This document shows, in pieces, positions 49,342 through 59,312 of a stretch of DNA of 64,000 nucleotides. The stretch's first letter is position 1, and every line of letters begins with the position of its first letter. Position numbers and translations under genes: made by a program. The stretch spans positions 4,159,235 to 4,223,234 of the forward strand of contig NC_033641.1 in assembly GCF_001540865.1 (NCBI RefSeq). Reading direction: 5' to 3'. Source of the DNA: Ananas comosus. Its lineage: Eukaryota > Streptophyta > Magnoliopsida > Poales > Bromeliaceae. Under the pieces are notes generated by a model, which was not told where the DNA came from, made no database searches, and worked only from the letters and a program-made list of their open reading frames with translations.

Positions 49342-49739
49342 CGTCAACGAGAGGAAGAGGAGGAAGAAGAAGAAGAAGGGATCGGGATTCTCCGGTAGGG
49401 TTTCGATCGATCGGGCTCTCGCTTTTGGCTATTCGCTTTGGTAGAAGGAGATTATGCACGTTAGTCCCTATCACTTTTTGTTTTTGCAAATCCCAATTCG
49501 GATAATGATTTTTTTTGGTAAAAAAGTACGAAAATTATCTGAAACACAAATTATTTTAATATAATTATTCAAACGAACTTTTCATTTTTTTTATTCCAAA
49601 AAATTGTGCAATGTCTCTTATTTATCTAAAAATTAATCATAAGATATTTCAACCAAGTCCGATGAGCCAAATAGTGCAACTAAATTGTAAAATAAAAAAT
49701 TATCAATTTGCTACACTTTTTAGCATACAAAAGTTAGGG

Positions 49740-49746
49740 ACTAAAG

Positions 49747-49778
<32 letters not shown>

Positions 49779-49780
49779 AA
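49740..49780. repeat. (AAT)n microsatellite
   Basis: About nine AAT units in AT-rich DNA upstream of NDUFA1. Confidence 0.85.
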
Positions 49781-49849
49781 ATGAAAGTGGAAAGTTATTA
49801 GAGGCCCCATTGCAATTTTGGGATAGTACCGGGACTATCCCGTACAATT

Positions 49850-49965
49850 TGGGCCCATTCATTGTATCCTATAAAATCCAACGGGCCTTTTCCCCACAGC
49901 ATTTACCACTTAACGGCCTATTATCAGCCCATTAACGGCCCATTAAGGGCGAACGTGGCCCATCT
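49850..49965 (-). promoter_or_regulatory. Cluster of site II-like TGGGCC/T motifs upstream of NDUFA1
   Basis: On the minus strand TGGGCC or TGGGCT occurs near 49960, 49940, 49931 and 49856. Two of them are in tandem (TTAATGGGCCGTTAATGGGC). Such site II elements recur in promoters of nuclear genes for respiratory-chain proteins. The distance of about 515-620 bp from the ATG is longer than usual, so the cluster may instead belong to another transcript. Confidence 0.45.
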
Positions 49966-50668
49966 CGAGCGGCTCGAGCCCGCTCGTGCGCGCGGCCCCC
50001 GCTCCCGGCCAAGGCCGCACGTGCGCCCTCCTCGTAATCGCCGCAGGAGATGGGAAGAATTGGAGGGGCAGCGCTTGATCCGACGCGCAGGATCCGCTGC
50101 ACCCGAAGCTGTACAAGAATTTACTGCGACGCGGACACGTGGCAGATCGTGGTTGGAGACCAAATAGTTTTCACGCCAAAATCCCTAGCAGGGAAAAAAA
50201 AAAAGAACGAATAAGAAAAAAATGATTGTGACAGTGCGATCACCCTGGTCTCATCAATTTTTCATGCGGCAATTGATGCGATATACTGTTCTCACTAAAT
50301 TTTTATTCTAAAAAATATTCGAATGATAAAACTAAACGAATATGAATATAAAATTTAACAGGCACAAATATAATGTCAAGAGATTTACACGAATCATGAA
50401 ATGATGACACTCGTGTCTTGTTTAGATATTTATATAAACTGATTAGATTCTTTATACAGAGCACGTGATTTTTACTATTCAGATTAAGCTATCATTTATT
50501 TTTAGGAATATAATTTATTTGTTACAAATGGACAAAAAAAAAAAATGGTAAAAGTAAGAGACTGATTTTAACCACTAGTCATGTTAACTCAATGTATGGT
50601 TCGAATCAATCAATCAAGTGAACCGACCAATAGCATGCAAGTAAGGGGAAGTGTACAAAACATTTTTC
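49966..50668. other. GC-rich patch then AT-rich DNA, no gene
   Basis: A GC-rich patch at 49966-50160 contains an ACGTGGCA core (about 50146) but no supported coding exon. AT-rich sequence without features follows. Confidence 0.4.
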
Positions 50669-50700
50669 GCCACTACAAGAAGCAATGGAACATTGCCACG
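50669..50700. other. Lone CACTA-like terminal motif
   Basis: CACTACAAGAAGCAATGGA resembles the start of a CACTA transposon, but no subterminal repeats or partner end were seen nearby. Confidence 0.25.
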
Positions 50701-50718
50701 TGTCTAGGTTGTTGAAAT

Positions 50719-50870
50719 TTTTTTTTTTTTTTTTTTGAGAGATGGGTAGCACGCTACTCGTTTCGTTTATTTTAGTTAGAAATAAACTTAGCTGAAAATG
50801 TGAATCAACTAGGATTCGAACTTGGATCTCGTTTATTTCATTTGTTGAAAGATTCTACAACCTGTTGCAA
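50719..50870 (-). repeat. tRNA-derived SINE, copy 2
   Basis: A poly-T run on the plus strand (50717-50736) marks the A-tail of a minus-strand element. Its body matches copy 1 at 27727-27868, and a B-box-like AGTTCGAATCC lies on the minus strand near 50822-50812. Confidence 0.6.
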
Positions 50871-51668
50871 TAGGGAGTTCCCATTCCTTGGCCATTCTCA
50901 CTACTGCTCACACAAGGCAGTGACTGGTGAGGAAACACTCACACTATTTTTGAGCTCTAAATAAAGCTTTGGGAGGGGTGGTAGGTAGTGTGACAAGTGC
51001 TCCTACATTCGTGCTCAATAATGGTTTATTTTATTAATTATTTATTTTATGTGTTGTACCATATATAATCCGGCTATTATACTATTGATAACCCTAACCG
51101 TTTTTTGCTATAGAGTTTTCTGTCGTCATATTTATTAGTCATATCTATTACTAGCTTAGCAGGATATAAGATGCGGCTAATAATATCGAAAAATTATAAA
51201 ATTCTGGTTTTAAGAAGTTTAAATAGTTTAGATTAAGTTTAATGGCGTCTAAAACAAATTTTACCAGGGCATTGTTAGTTAATGAGAAGGAAGTTGACTG
51301 TGCACCGTTTATATCACTTATTTAGAGCCTTCGCAAATAATTGAATATTGTCAAATTTCATTTGGTGTTATGATCAGTATTTTTCAATAATTGAATAATT
51401 GAATATTTTTAAGAGATTAAGCACTAAAAGAAAATCCATCTAGAATCTATACCCTATAGCAGCATATACTTTTCGACCTCAGAATCTCATTTCTATTTCT
51501 CTCCAACTTGAACTCTAAAAATTTCAACTGCTTTGAGTGCTACAGTGGTAAATTGCTGTATGGTAAGTAGTCAGAAGCTGAATCATGAGAATAAGCGCCA
51601 AACAAGCTCCAACAAAAGGAGGGAGAGAGTCACATAGGATCCAGTTATTATGTTTGAGGTGTAGATGA

Positions 51669-51680
51669 TGTGTGTGTGTT

Positions 51681-51716
<36 letters not shown>
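51669..51716. repeat. (TG)n microsatellite
   Basis: A long TG run. The long TH- and CV-rich open frames crossing it are an artefact of the repeat. Confidence 0.95.
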
Positions 51717-51719
<3 letters not shown>

Positions 51720-51863
51720 CAATAAAGTTCTTAGTTGGGGGAAGCAGTGGCCCATTGTGGCAATCTCCTTCACATTTTCTGTCCCCTGCCCCCCTCCTCC
51801 AACGTGCACTGCCGTATACTTTTCTATTACACCACAAAGAGAATCCTATGCTCTTTAGTTTCA

Positions 51864-51864
51864 C

Positions 51865-51892
<28 letters not shown>
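51864..51892. repeat. (CT)n microsatellite
   Basis: An uninterrupted CT dinucleotide run. A related CT-rich tract lies at 52282-52312. Confidence 0.9.
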
Positions 51893-51895
<3 letters not shown>

Positions 51896-52875
51896 GAAAT
51901 TATTGTTTGCACCCGGTGTATATGTACATTTTCATGCGCCGCACCCAGTAGTTCGACAGTCGTGATCTACAACATCGAAAGAAGCTATATATAAAGAATT
52001 AAGTCATTCAAAGAATTAATAGCACAAAAAGAGTCATTATTTGATTTGTAAAGAAATCTACATTCATACTTTTTAGGAACCGTAAAATATATCGAATAAG
52101 TTAGATTCTAACTCATTGGCCACACATATTCTAAAGTTAGAAATGTTAAGGACATAACTTTTGAGGTATATAGAGAATACGTGCCAACTATTCTAAATAG
52201 TGGTAGCACATCTGTAATAGAATTTACGAGTGTAGTGTATGAGATGTGTACTTTTGCACTCGATACGAGAAATTAATAGTTTCTCCTCTCTCTCCTCTCT
52301 CTCTCTCTCTCTACCCCCATGTGTTTGACAGTGTGGCTGGTTACTATGTGGTGCTAAAAACAATTGATATCTGAGTCTTGTTTTACTCTCATTGTACTAA
52401 TGTTGCCTCTATATATGTTGAGGAGTATATGGTGGTGATACTCTTTTGGAACTTTGCTCCTCACTGTGCACAAATTAAACAATTCAATGGTGGGTGTTGA
52501 GAGGAAAAAAAAGAAAATGTTGCTGCATCATGTTCCCCATGGCTCTCCATTTCATTTCCAAAACTGGTTTTCAATCCAACATTTTCTTTCTCTTTTTCTT
52601 TTTTTGCACTTGTATATACCTTTCACATTCTCATTATGTTATTTTGGCCTAAACGTACGGAAATTTGATAGATGATGAACGAGACAGGGATAGTTAATGG
52701 GGTAAGATTTTAATACAGGAATTTGGAGTAGGTTTTGTGTGCTATTAGGAGGACAGAGGCTTGCATGCTCCTAAGCCGTTTTCGACAATGGAGCTTCCGA
52801 ATCGACGATTGGCTTCGTTAGATTTGATCCAGTATATTTGAAGTATTTAGAAAATAAATGTTGCGATTTTTCAAT

Positions 52876-53122
52876 ATCATTTATCTAACGATCAAAAGGG
52901 TTCAAAATCCACAATTTTAATGGTTGATATATATTATTTGCAAGTTTAACGGTGTAGAAGTATTCAAATCAGATAAAATTTTGATAGAAAATCCTTTATG
53001 CTATTTACTGCAAAATTAGTATTTCTGATTGAAAATTTTAGTGTTATATCATCACTTTTTGTGAGATTTTTATTTTCAGCCGTTGATTTTGAACTCTTTC
53101 GATCGCTAGATAAATGATCTAG
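52876..53122. repeat. MITE-like element with ~40-bp inverted arms
   Basis: ATCATTTATCTAACGATCAA at about 52876 continues to a GGGTTCAAAATCCAC piece. It is mirrored by GTTGATTTTGAACTC and TCGCTAGATAAATGATC ending near 53120. The arms are about 40 bp with a few mismatches around a ~165-bp AT-rich loop. No coding capacity. Superfamily not assigned. Confidence 0.65.
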
Positions 53123-53486
53123 GGAATCGAGTAGGTTTGGAATTGACTCTGATATCACAGGACTTAAGAAGATAGATTCGATATGAAATGATTTAGGAAT
53201 GTATTTAATATTAAGAATGTAACACAAATTAAGCTATTGTTTATAATTCATTATATCATATATATATATATATCATGCATATATATTGGTATTTCAATTT
53301 ATTTAATAGGGAGAAACAAATTAATGGATAGAGATTCAACTTTGTTAGATATGTCTCGAATTTTAGAACTGCAAGATTTTCTAACCCTATTATGTTTTGG
53401 TTATCCTATTAAGTTTAGATTATATCTAATTTAATTAAGATATTTCTAATTTAATGGATTTGTATTCCTAATCATATTAGGATTTA

Positions 53487-53722
53487 GCTATTATTATAAG
53501 TATACCATTTATTTCATTAATTTGGTGTGCGAGATGAGAAAGAATATGAATATATTTTTGAAATTAGGATTTTGTAAGAGAGACATTTTTTGTACACCAT
53601 TTTGATAGCTACTATTATAAGTATACCATTTGTTTTTTTAATTTGGTGCGCCAATATGAATATATTTTTGGAATTAGGATTTTGCAAGAGAGATATATTT
53701 TGTACACCATTTTAATTATAAT
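53487..53722. repeat. Two tandem copies of a ~115-bp unit
   Basis: Units starting near 53487 and 53605 share TATTATAAGTATACCATTT, AATATGAATATATTTTTG, AATTAGGATTTTG.AAGAGAGA and TTTTGTACACCATTTT. The sequence after them resembles the end of an LTR, so this may be promoter repeats of a Copia-like solo LTR, at low confidence. Confidence 0.75.
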
Positions 53723-55008
53723 GAAAATCTCTGCTACGTCTTCATAGGTCAGTGACCGAACCACGTAAATAGTGTGTTTTATTTTTCTTCTCTCTTTTTC
53801 GAAATTTTTTGATATTTTCACGCCCGATGAACTAGATCTTGTCCGTCTTTGTCATGACAAACTCAAAATCGAACCCCATGATATCTCGCTTAATGGTATG
53901 TATGTAACGCAAAAGATTAGTCATTAAAAGTGATTATTCCCTCTACATTGAAGGATTGCAAGTGGTAAAGATTTTTTTTTTTTTTTTTTTTTTTACATTG
54001 CTACATGGATCCACATTTCATGAAAATGAAGATCCACTTTATAGTTTTTTATGGGTTGTCGGATACAATGAATGCATGGCTTAGAAAGCTACCAAACAAT
54101 AGACTCATTTAAGTGCTCTCTCTCTCTCTACTTCTAGTGCCTTTTTAAAGTGATTGATAGAAATTTCCCTTCATTTCATGATTATTTTTTTTCCCTCAAT
54201 ATTAACTCTCTCTTCAATGCCTTTTTTCACCTAGAAATTGATCTTCTTTGAAAGGAGGGAAAAAAAAAGAAAAAGAAAAAGAAAGAACATTTCAAATAGT
54301 TGACACTAAGGATATAAAAAAACAGGTCTCTACCTTAATTGCTTGACGATTTTGGCTAATATACTTATTTGGTAAGTAAGGGAGGGGAAAGAACTGCTCT
54401 GTTTTTTTTTTTGTGTTGTTTTAGCGCTTTCCTGCCTCCTCCTCATTCTCATCGATGTTAGACTTTTATTTTTCTACTGATTGGTGGTCCTCAATCGTTT
54501 GCAATATTGCCCTTTGCTTCTCAGACCTTTCTTCCCGTTTTGTACTGTTGTTTCCTCAAATGTGTGTGTGTATACATTTGACTTTCTTTAATCATCGTAA
54601 TGTTTGCTTTTAGGACCCTATTTCTCACGTGCATTAATTTTTTTTCCCTATTTCTCTCGGATGGTTAAACTTATTGAGTTGTATGTTATACTTTGTGACC
54701 TTATTGAAAATGTAGACCTAAGTATAACCTCCGCTTTTTACTTTTCTATATATTTATTGTCTGTTTGCTGTTCTCTTGATTGTACCATATACTTGTTGTT
54801 CTCTTTTTTTATTTGACTTTGTTGATTAATCCTTTTGGTTATTTTTACCCGTTAGCATTATACTATTTACATTATCTACCCATTTAATCCTCTGGATCCT
54901 ACATACGTATGCTATGTGTATCGTATATTTGTCTGTGTATGATGTGTATGTGTGTGTATGCGTGTGTCTGCTTTGTGTTATTGCATTTGTGTATGTGTCA
55001 GTCACATA

Positions 55009-55010
<2 letters not shown>
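53723..55010. other. AT-rich region, nothing recognised
   Basis: Contains a poly-T run at 53970-53993 and TG-rich stretches at 54560-54575 and 54920-54990. No coding exon or mobile-element ends were identified. Confidence 0.4.
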
Positions 55011-55014
<4 letters not shown>

Positions 55015-55055
<41 letters not shown>

Positions 55056-55320
55056 TCTTATGAGTATAGACCCCCTTATACTCATAAATTTTTAACCGTT
55101 GATTGATGGGATGTGTGGTTAGGATGATGGTGGTTCTCACTTAGAATGATAGTGGTCCCCTAAGGTTGAGTGAGTAGTTGGTTAAATAGTATGATCTAAC
55201 GGTCAACGGATGAAAATGATTAATGGAATAAATCTAAGGGTCGAAAACTTATGAGTATAAAAGAGCCAATACTCATAAAAGTATAGTAACCGGACTATAT
55301 ATATATATATATATATATAT
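55015..55320. mobile_element. MITE-like element embedded in (TA)n
   Basis: A TA run at 55015-55052 is followed by CTCTTATGAGTATAGACC. Near the other end the reverse complement of this motif appears (CCAATACTCATAAAAGTATAG, ending about 55288), then another TA run at 55299-55320. The inverted ends, the non-coding middle and the insertion at TA suggest a Tc1/Mariner- or Harbinger-like MITE. Which of the two is not decided. Confidence 0.55.
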
Positions 55321-55330
55321 AATGAGATCC

Positions 55331-55360
55331 GGTCCACAAGGCTGACTTACCTTGTGGACC
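55331..55360. repeat. Perfect 11-bp hairpin
   Basis: GGTCCACAAGG (55331-55341) and CCTTGTGGACC (55350-55360) are exact inverted copies around an 8-nt loop. It lies just after the TA run and may mark the end of another small element. Confidence 0.9.
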
Positions 55361-55464
55361 ACGCATCTCTTTGCTTGCGGAGCACGCAACAACTTCAATC
55401 ACTTTCTCACTTTCTCACACTTTCTCCACACTTCTCCCTCTTTTCTCCACGACCCAGACCACTA

Positions 55465-55673
55465 GCCGTGGCCCTCTTACTCCCGGCGCCGGCTAGGGCG
55501 GCGGAGGAGGAGGACGACGAGCGTCGCCGGCTCGCGGGCCGTTTTCTTGGGCGAAAATAGACGGCGTCGGGCGAGGCGGGAACCGTAGCCGTGGCCCTCT
55601 TGCTCCCGGCGCCGGCCAGGGCGACGGCAGAGAAGGACGAGAACGCTCGTCGTCGCTGACTCGCGGGCCGATT
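55465..55673. repeat. GC-rich tandem duplication
   Basis: Copies at about 55465-55550 and 55586-55673 share GCCGTGGCCCTCTT.CTCCC, GGCGCCGGC.AGGGCG and CTCGCGGGCCG. The open frames crossing them are not gene-like. It lies near the right end of the 28.6-kb block. Confidence 0.8.
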
Positions 55674-55802
55674 TTTTTACTTTTAGAGAAAAAAATGCGT
55701 TTTTTATCGCACTTTTGGGAAGAATACGTTTCGTGCCGTTTAATTCGGCTAATAAAAAATTCACGAATAATTCGCATATTATACGCGAATTTACTAACTA
55801 TG

Positions 55803-57783
55803 GTAAGAACTATCTTGCATAGTTCCCAGTGGGTCGGCCGCCGACTCTGCTGATCTCCCCACTAGGTCTAAGCAGGCATAGCAAGACAATAGATAGGCAG
55901 ATAGATAGATATATGAAAGTGAAAGTATATAACAACGAATAAGCAGATATGAATATGAATATCTAACTATGCCTCAATCCGATGTCATGAATGTATGAAC
56001 TGGTAGTAAAGCTAACTACTATGCCACTATGTTCAAGAATAACATTTATTCATCAACTTGCCCAATCGATCGGCTAATCCGAACTCGTTCTCAAACTCAC
56101 GGGTGTAAGCCTTGTAGGGAAAAGCCTTACTGAACTATTCCCGGAGACCGCCTGCGGTAGCTCGCAGACTATCCGGGCAGCTGTTTGGACTGCCCCTCTA
56201 GTGACAAATACTCCAGAGTGCACAACTTGTGAGGAGCAACCCCTACAAGCGCAGACAGGCTATGTGAGCACGGTCCAATCCTTGTGAATTGGGAGCACCC
56301 TATCAACTAGGGGAAATTAACATAAAACCAATAGGTGTCTAAACTCATCAATCTAGTGTCTCAGCTACACTAAGATTCACATATGCCACTCGTCATAGGT
56401 TTACATTAACTAGATGCCACTCGTCATAATTCAAATGTTCTCGATGCACTACTCGTACATTATCACTAGGTTATCCTTTACCTAGGTTCCAACTCACCAT
56501 GCAACATCACATATAAGGTGTTAGGCTAGATCACATAGTTCTCATGCATACTAGAATCAATAACTAACTCAGTTAGGTTACACTACCACTAGCATGCAAG
56601 TATAAGCAACAATAATAACCATCTAACACCTATATGTATCATGCTCAATATGCAACTGGTCAACATAAAGACTTAGACATAGGGAGCAGTTCAACTGCTT
56701 CGGGATGGCACCCCCCCCACCTTTTTGGTAGTGCTGCAAGGGTTGAGAAAACTTGACTTCGCGATCCTAAGTCGTCGTCTCGACTCCTCGGGCCAATACA
56801 AACCCTCGAGCGCTTGTTTCGGCGATATCTCCGCACTCGCTCGTCGTATCGATGAACCGTCTTTACCCACGCGTTCGAAGACCTAGCAATTAGGCTTGCG
56901 ACCCATCAAAAGAGATCAAAACCCCTTATTCGACAAAAACCCAAATCCGTGCCCTAGGTTCGCAACAATGGAGAAATCTATGGTTTAAGCTTCTAATCCA
57001 AGCTAGAACCATCTATTTAACTCCAATAGGTTCTATTCGGACCATTCCTAAACAATAAAACCCTATCACAAGAAATCTACCATTGTAGGGTTCAAAGCTT
57101 ACCTCTCTAAGCCTGCTCTAGGCTCAAGGAAGAAGAGAAAGAAGATGTTCTTCTTCTTCTTTCCATCTTCTTTCTCTTCTTCTCCTTCTTCTTCTTCCTC
57201 TCCTTCTTCTTCTCCTTCTTTTCTTTCTAGAGAGAGAGAGGGAGAAAGAGTGTGAGAGTGAGAGAGAGGAGAAAATGAGAGAGTGAGGGAGAGGAGTGGT
57301 CCCCCAAGCCCTCATATTTGCACTTTTGCAAATAAGCCCCTCAACTTTCCAATATATGAGGCAGCCCAACCTGGGCATTTTCGGGGTACGGGGTCAGGAC
57401 CCTCCAACTAGGGTCCGGATCCCGAGAGTTGGGATACTATGAAATTGCACATTTTGCAATTTCACAAAGCTTTCGCAGCCACGGGGTCCGGACCTTACCA
57501 CCAGGGTCCAGACCCCGAGAGTTGGAAAAAAATGAAAATTGCACTCTCAACCCCAATGGGTTTTCCGCAGCTACGGGGTCCGGACCCTACCACCAGGGTC
57601 CGGACCCCGAGAGTTTGGAAAACCTGAAACTTGCAAATTGCAAATCCTCAACTCTCCAAGGTCCACCCTAATGCGCTTTTCGCATTTTCATCACGTTTGG
57701 ACTTTCTGAAGCATACCAAGTCGACGATAAGTCGATTCCAAACGAAGTCTAACTCTCAAATTTCGAGAATTCACTACCTTACA
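55803..57783 (-). repeat. 5' LTR of element A, second piece
   Basis: Resumes the LTR exactly at the duplicated GTAAGAAC and matches 19561-21490 to the terminal CTTACA, including the CT-rich tract, the TCCGGA palindromes and the final CTACCTTACA. Confidence 0.92.
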
Positions 57784-57960
57784 GTCGCGATCAATATAAT
57801 GTACGAGGTTCCAACCAGGAACACATTTCAATCAAAGATTGTATAAGGAAGTATCAAAAACATAAAACAACTAATGCTATTACAAGCATTCCCAATACGT
57901 GCATTTTACATCCCAATTCTCTTTTACATTCAACTTTCAAATTACAATCTATTACAACTA
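57784..57960 (-). repeat. 3' LTR of element B, truncated piece
   Basis: After the GTCGC duplication the sequence matches the upper B LTR from about 59400 to about 59575 (CAATATAATGTACGAGG, AACCAGGAACACATTTC). It then breaks into gag-side sequence. A short repeated ATGCTATTACAAGCATTCCC at 57872 and 57961 sits at the deletion junction. Confidence 0.85.
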
Positions 57961-57984
57961 ATGCTATTACAAGCATTCCCAACT

Positions 57985-58947
57985 CGTCGAAGTCCGTTGG
58001 GAACTTTACTGACCACCGGATCCACTCGTTGGTCATCATTTTCCCTTTTCCTTGTAATACGACTCGTGCTCCTTCTGTATAAATGCGTTGCCTTGTTCTA
58101 TCCACAAGGCTCGATCCAGGACTTCGGCAAAAGTCTGCAACTTAAGTATAAGCACAGCTTTGTAAAGATCTGGCCAAAGTCCACGAACAAAGCAGTCGGC
58201 CTTGTCCTTGTCATCCCGCACCATGTTCGGGATACAATGCACGATACGAAAAAATTCCCGCTCGTATTGCCTGACCGAGCGGTCTCCTTACCGCAGCTTT
58301 TGGAACCTTTCCTAAAGCTTTCTCTTTTTACTGTCGGAAAAATAAGCAGAAAATAGCATTCCCCGAAACTCTTCCCAAGTCATAGGAGAGAGACTAGGCG
58401 ATCGATCTCGCTTAACGCCTTTCCACCACACCTTCGCCGACTGTTTCAAGTAGTGCACGGTTAGGTGTACCTTGTCCCGCTCTACAGTGTACAGATCTTC
58501 GAAGAGTATTTCCATGGAATCAATCCACATCTCCATGATCCACGGATCTGTATCTTCTCCATCGAAGGTAGGCGGATCAAATTTCTTGAAAGCCATGAGG
58601 GCCGCTAGAGTTCGCTCCCTCTCCGCCTCCACCTCTGAACTAACAGGAGTTAGATTACCCGACCCCGATGGAAACGTCTCTGTCGCGACTCCCGGCCGTC
58701 CTCGACGAGCCGCAGCCAGTGCAGCCACCAGCTAATCCACCGTCTCTTGGAGTCTTTTCATTCGCTCCTCCTGGCGCATAGCAGCCTCCTGCTGTCGCTG
58801 CACCACATCGGCTTGCTGTCTCATCACTCCCACGAGTGTGGCCAACTGATCACGAAGCTCTAAGTCTCCGCTCGCGTCGGTTCGCTCAGGGACACCACTT
58901 GTCCCTTTCCATGCCGATCTGGACGAAGATCGCCTACGCGGTGCCAT
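57985..58947 (-). pseudogene. Element B gag remnant
   Basis: The start is the ATG at 58947 (MAPRRRSSSRSAWKG), followed by a coiled-coil-like QQADVVQRQQEAAMRQEE stretch. A TAG at 58734-58732 interrupts. The gag core follows: FKKFDPPTFDGEDTDPWIME, VHLTVHYLKQSAKVWW and AYFSDSKKRKL (to 58312). A frameshift lies between 58312 and 58242, then DCFVRGLWPDLYKAV down to 58036. No zinc knuckle or pol remains. The protein is clearly related to the gag of element A but diverged. Particle formation by this copy is not expected. Confidence 0.85.
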
Positions 58948-59290
58948 CGCTTTCTAAAACAAGACAACTCGATCAGTTCTCGACCCTCAGGGTCAAACAC
59001 GAGACCATTAACATCGACTCAAAAGTCAATCAGGCGAAAGTCACACAAGAGCGTCTATTCTCATCACTCGGTTTCATGTTGTCGTACGCCAACATGAACA
59101 TCCTTGGCTGAGAATAAACCACACCTCAAGTCTACCTCTAATATCCGTCTTAGAGGTTTACAATATAACCCAATTTATTAACCTTTCGCCACAAATCACA
59201 AGTCCTCGTCTCTCACGAGCCTTATTCTCCTATGGTTTCACTATCCTGGGGTCTCCTAGGTCTATCTAAACCATTTCCCGTTCTCTACTT

Positions 59291-59305
59291 TATGCTCTGA
59301 TACCA
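59291..59305 (-). other. Primer-binding site of element B
   Basis: The minus strand reads TGGTATCAGAGCATA, complementary to initiator-Met tRNA, 7 bp from the LTR boundary at 59313. Confidence 0.88.
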
Positions 59306-59312
59306 CTTTATC

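Larger units (their letters stand above)
27157..55802. mobile_element. 28,646-bp gene-bearing insertion with hAT-like ends
   Basis: The left end is CATAGTTAGTTAATTCG and the right end is CGAATTTACTAACTATG: 17-bp inverted ends with one mismatch, and the outer 9 bp perfect. The flanks are an exact 8-bp duplication GTAAGAAC (27149-27156 and 55803-55810), and the unsplit A LTR has a single GTGAGAAC at that place (19561-19568). The segment carries seven host genes and several small repeats. The same ends occur in the 338-bp MITE at 3526. No transposase was seen inside. It could be a giant hAT capture or macrotransposon, later insertions expanding a MITE, or an assembly join through repeated MITE copies. 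Confidence 0.65.
19077..57783 (-). mobile_element. Gypsy element A (chromodomain type), inserted in B and split by the 28.6-kb block
   Basis: The ends are TGTCACGCCC (19077) and CTTACA (57783), flanked by a perfect 5-bp duplication GTCGC (19072-19076 and 57784-57788). The uninterrupted B LTR reads across this site at about 59400 (GGCGTCGCAATC), which confirms the empty site. Minus-strand order is upper LTR, PBS, gag, protease, RT, RNase H, integrase, chromodomain-like tail, PPT, lower LTR. This order, the iMet primer site and the C-terminal tail suggest the Tekay/Del chromovirus lineage. The upper LTR is split by the block at 27157-55802. Coding is multiply broken, so the element is non-autonomous now. 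Confidence 0.9.

Noticed and set aside
51583..51994. Open frames of about 109 codons on both strands
   Set aside because: Generated by TG and CT microsatellites, with simple TH/CV/SL repeats and no domain.
55477..55777. Two Arg/Pro-rich open frames on the minus strand
   Set aside because: They span the GC-rich tandem duplication and run into the terminal sequence of the block. No splice or protein-family support.
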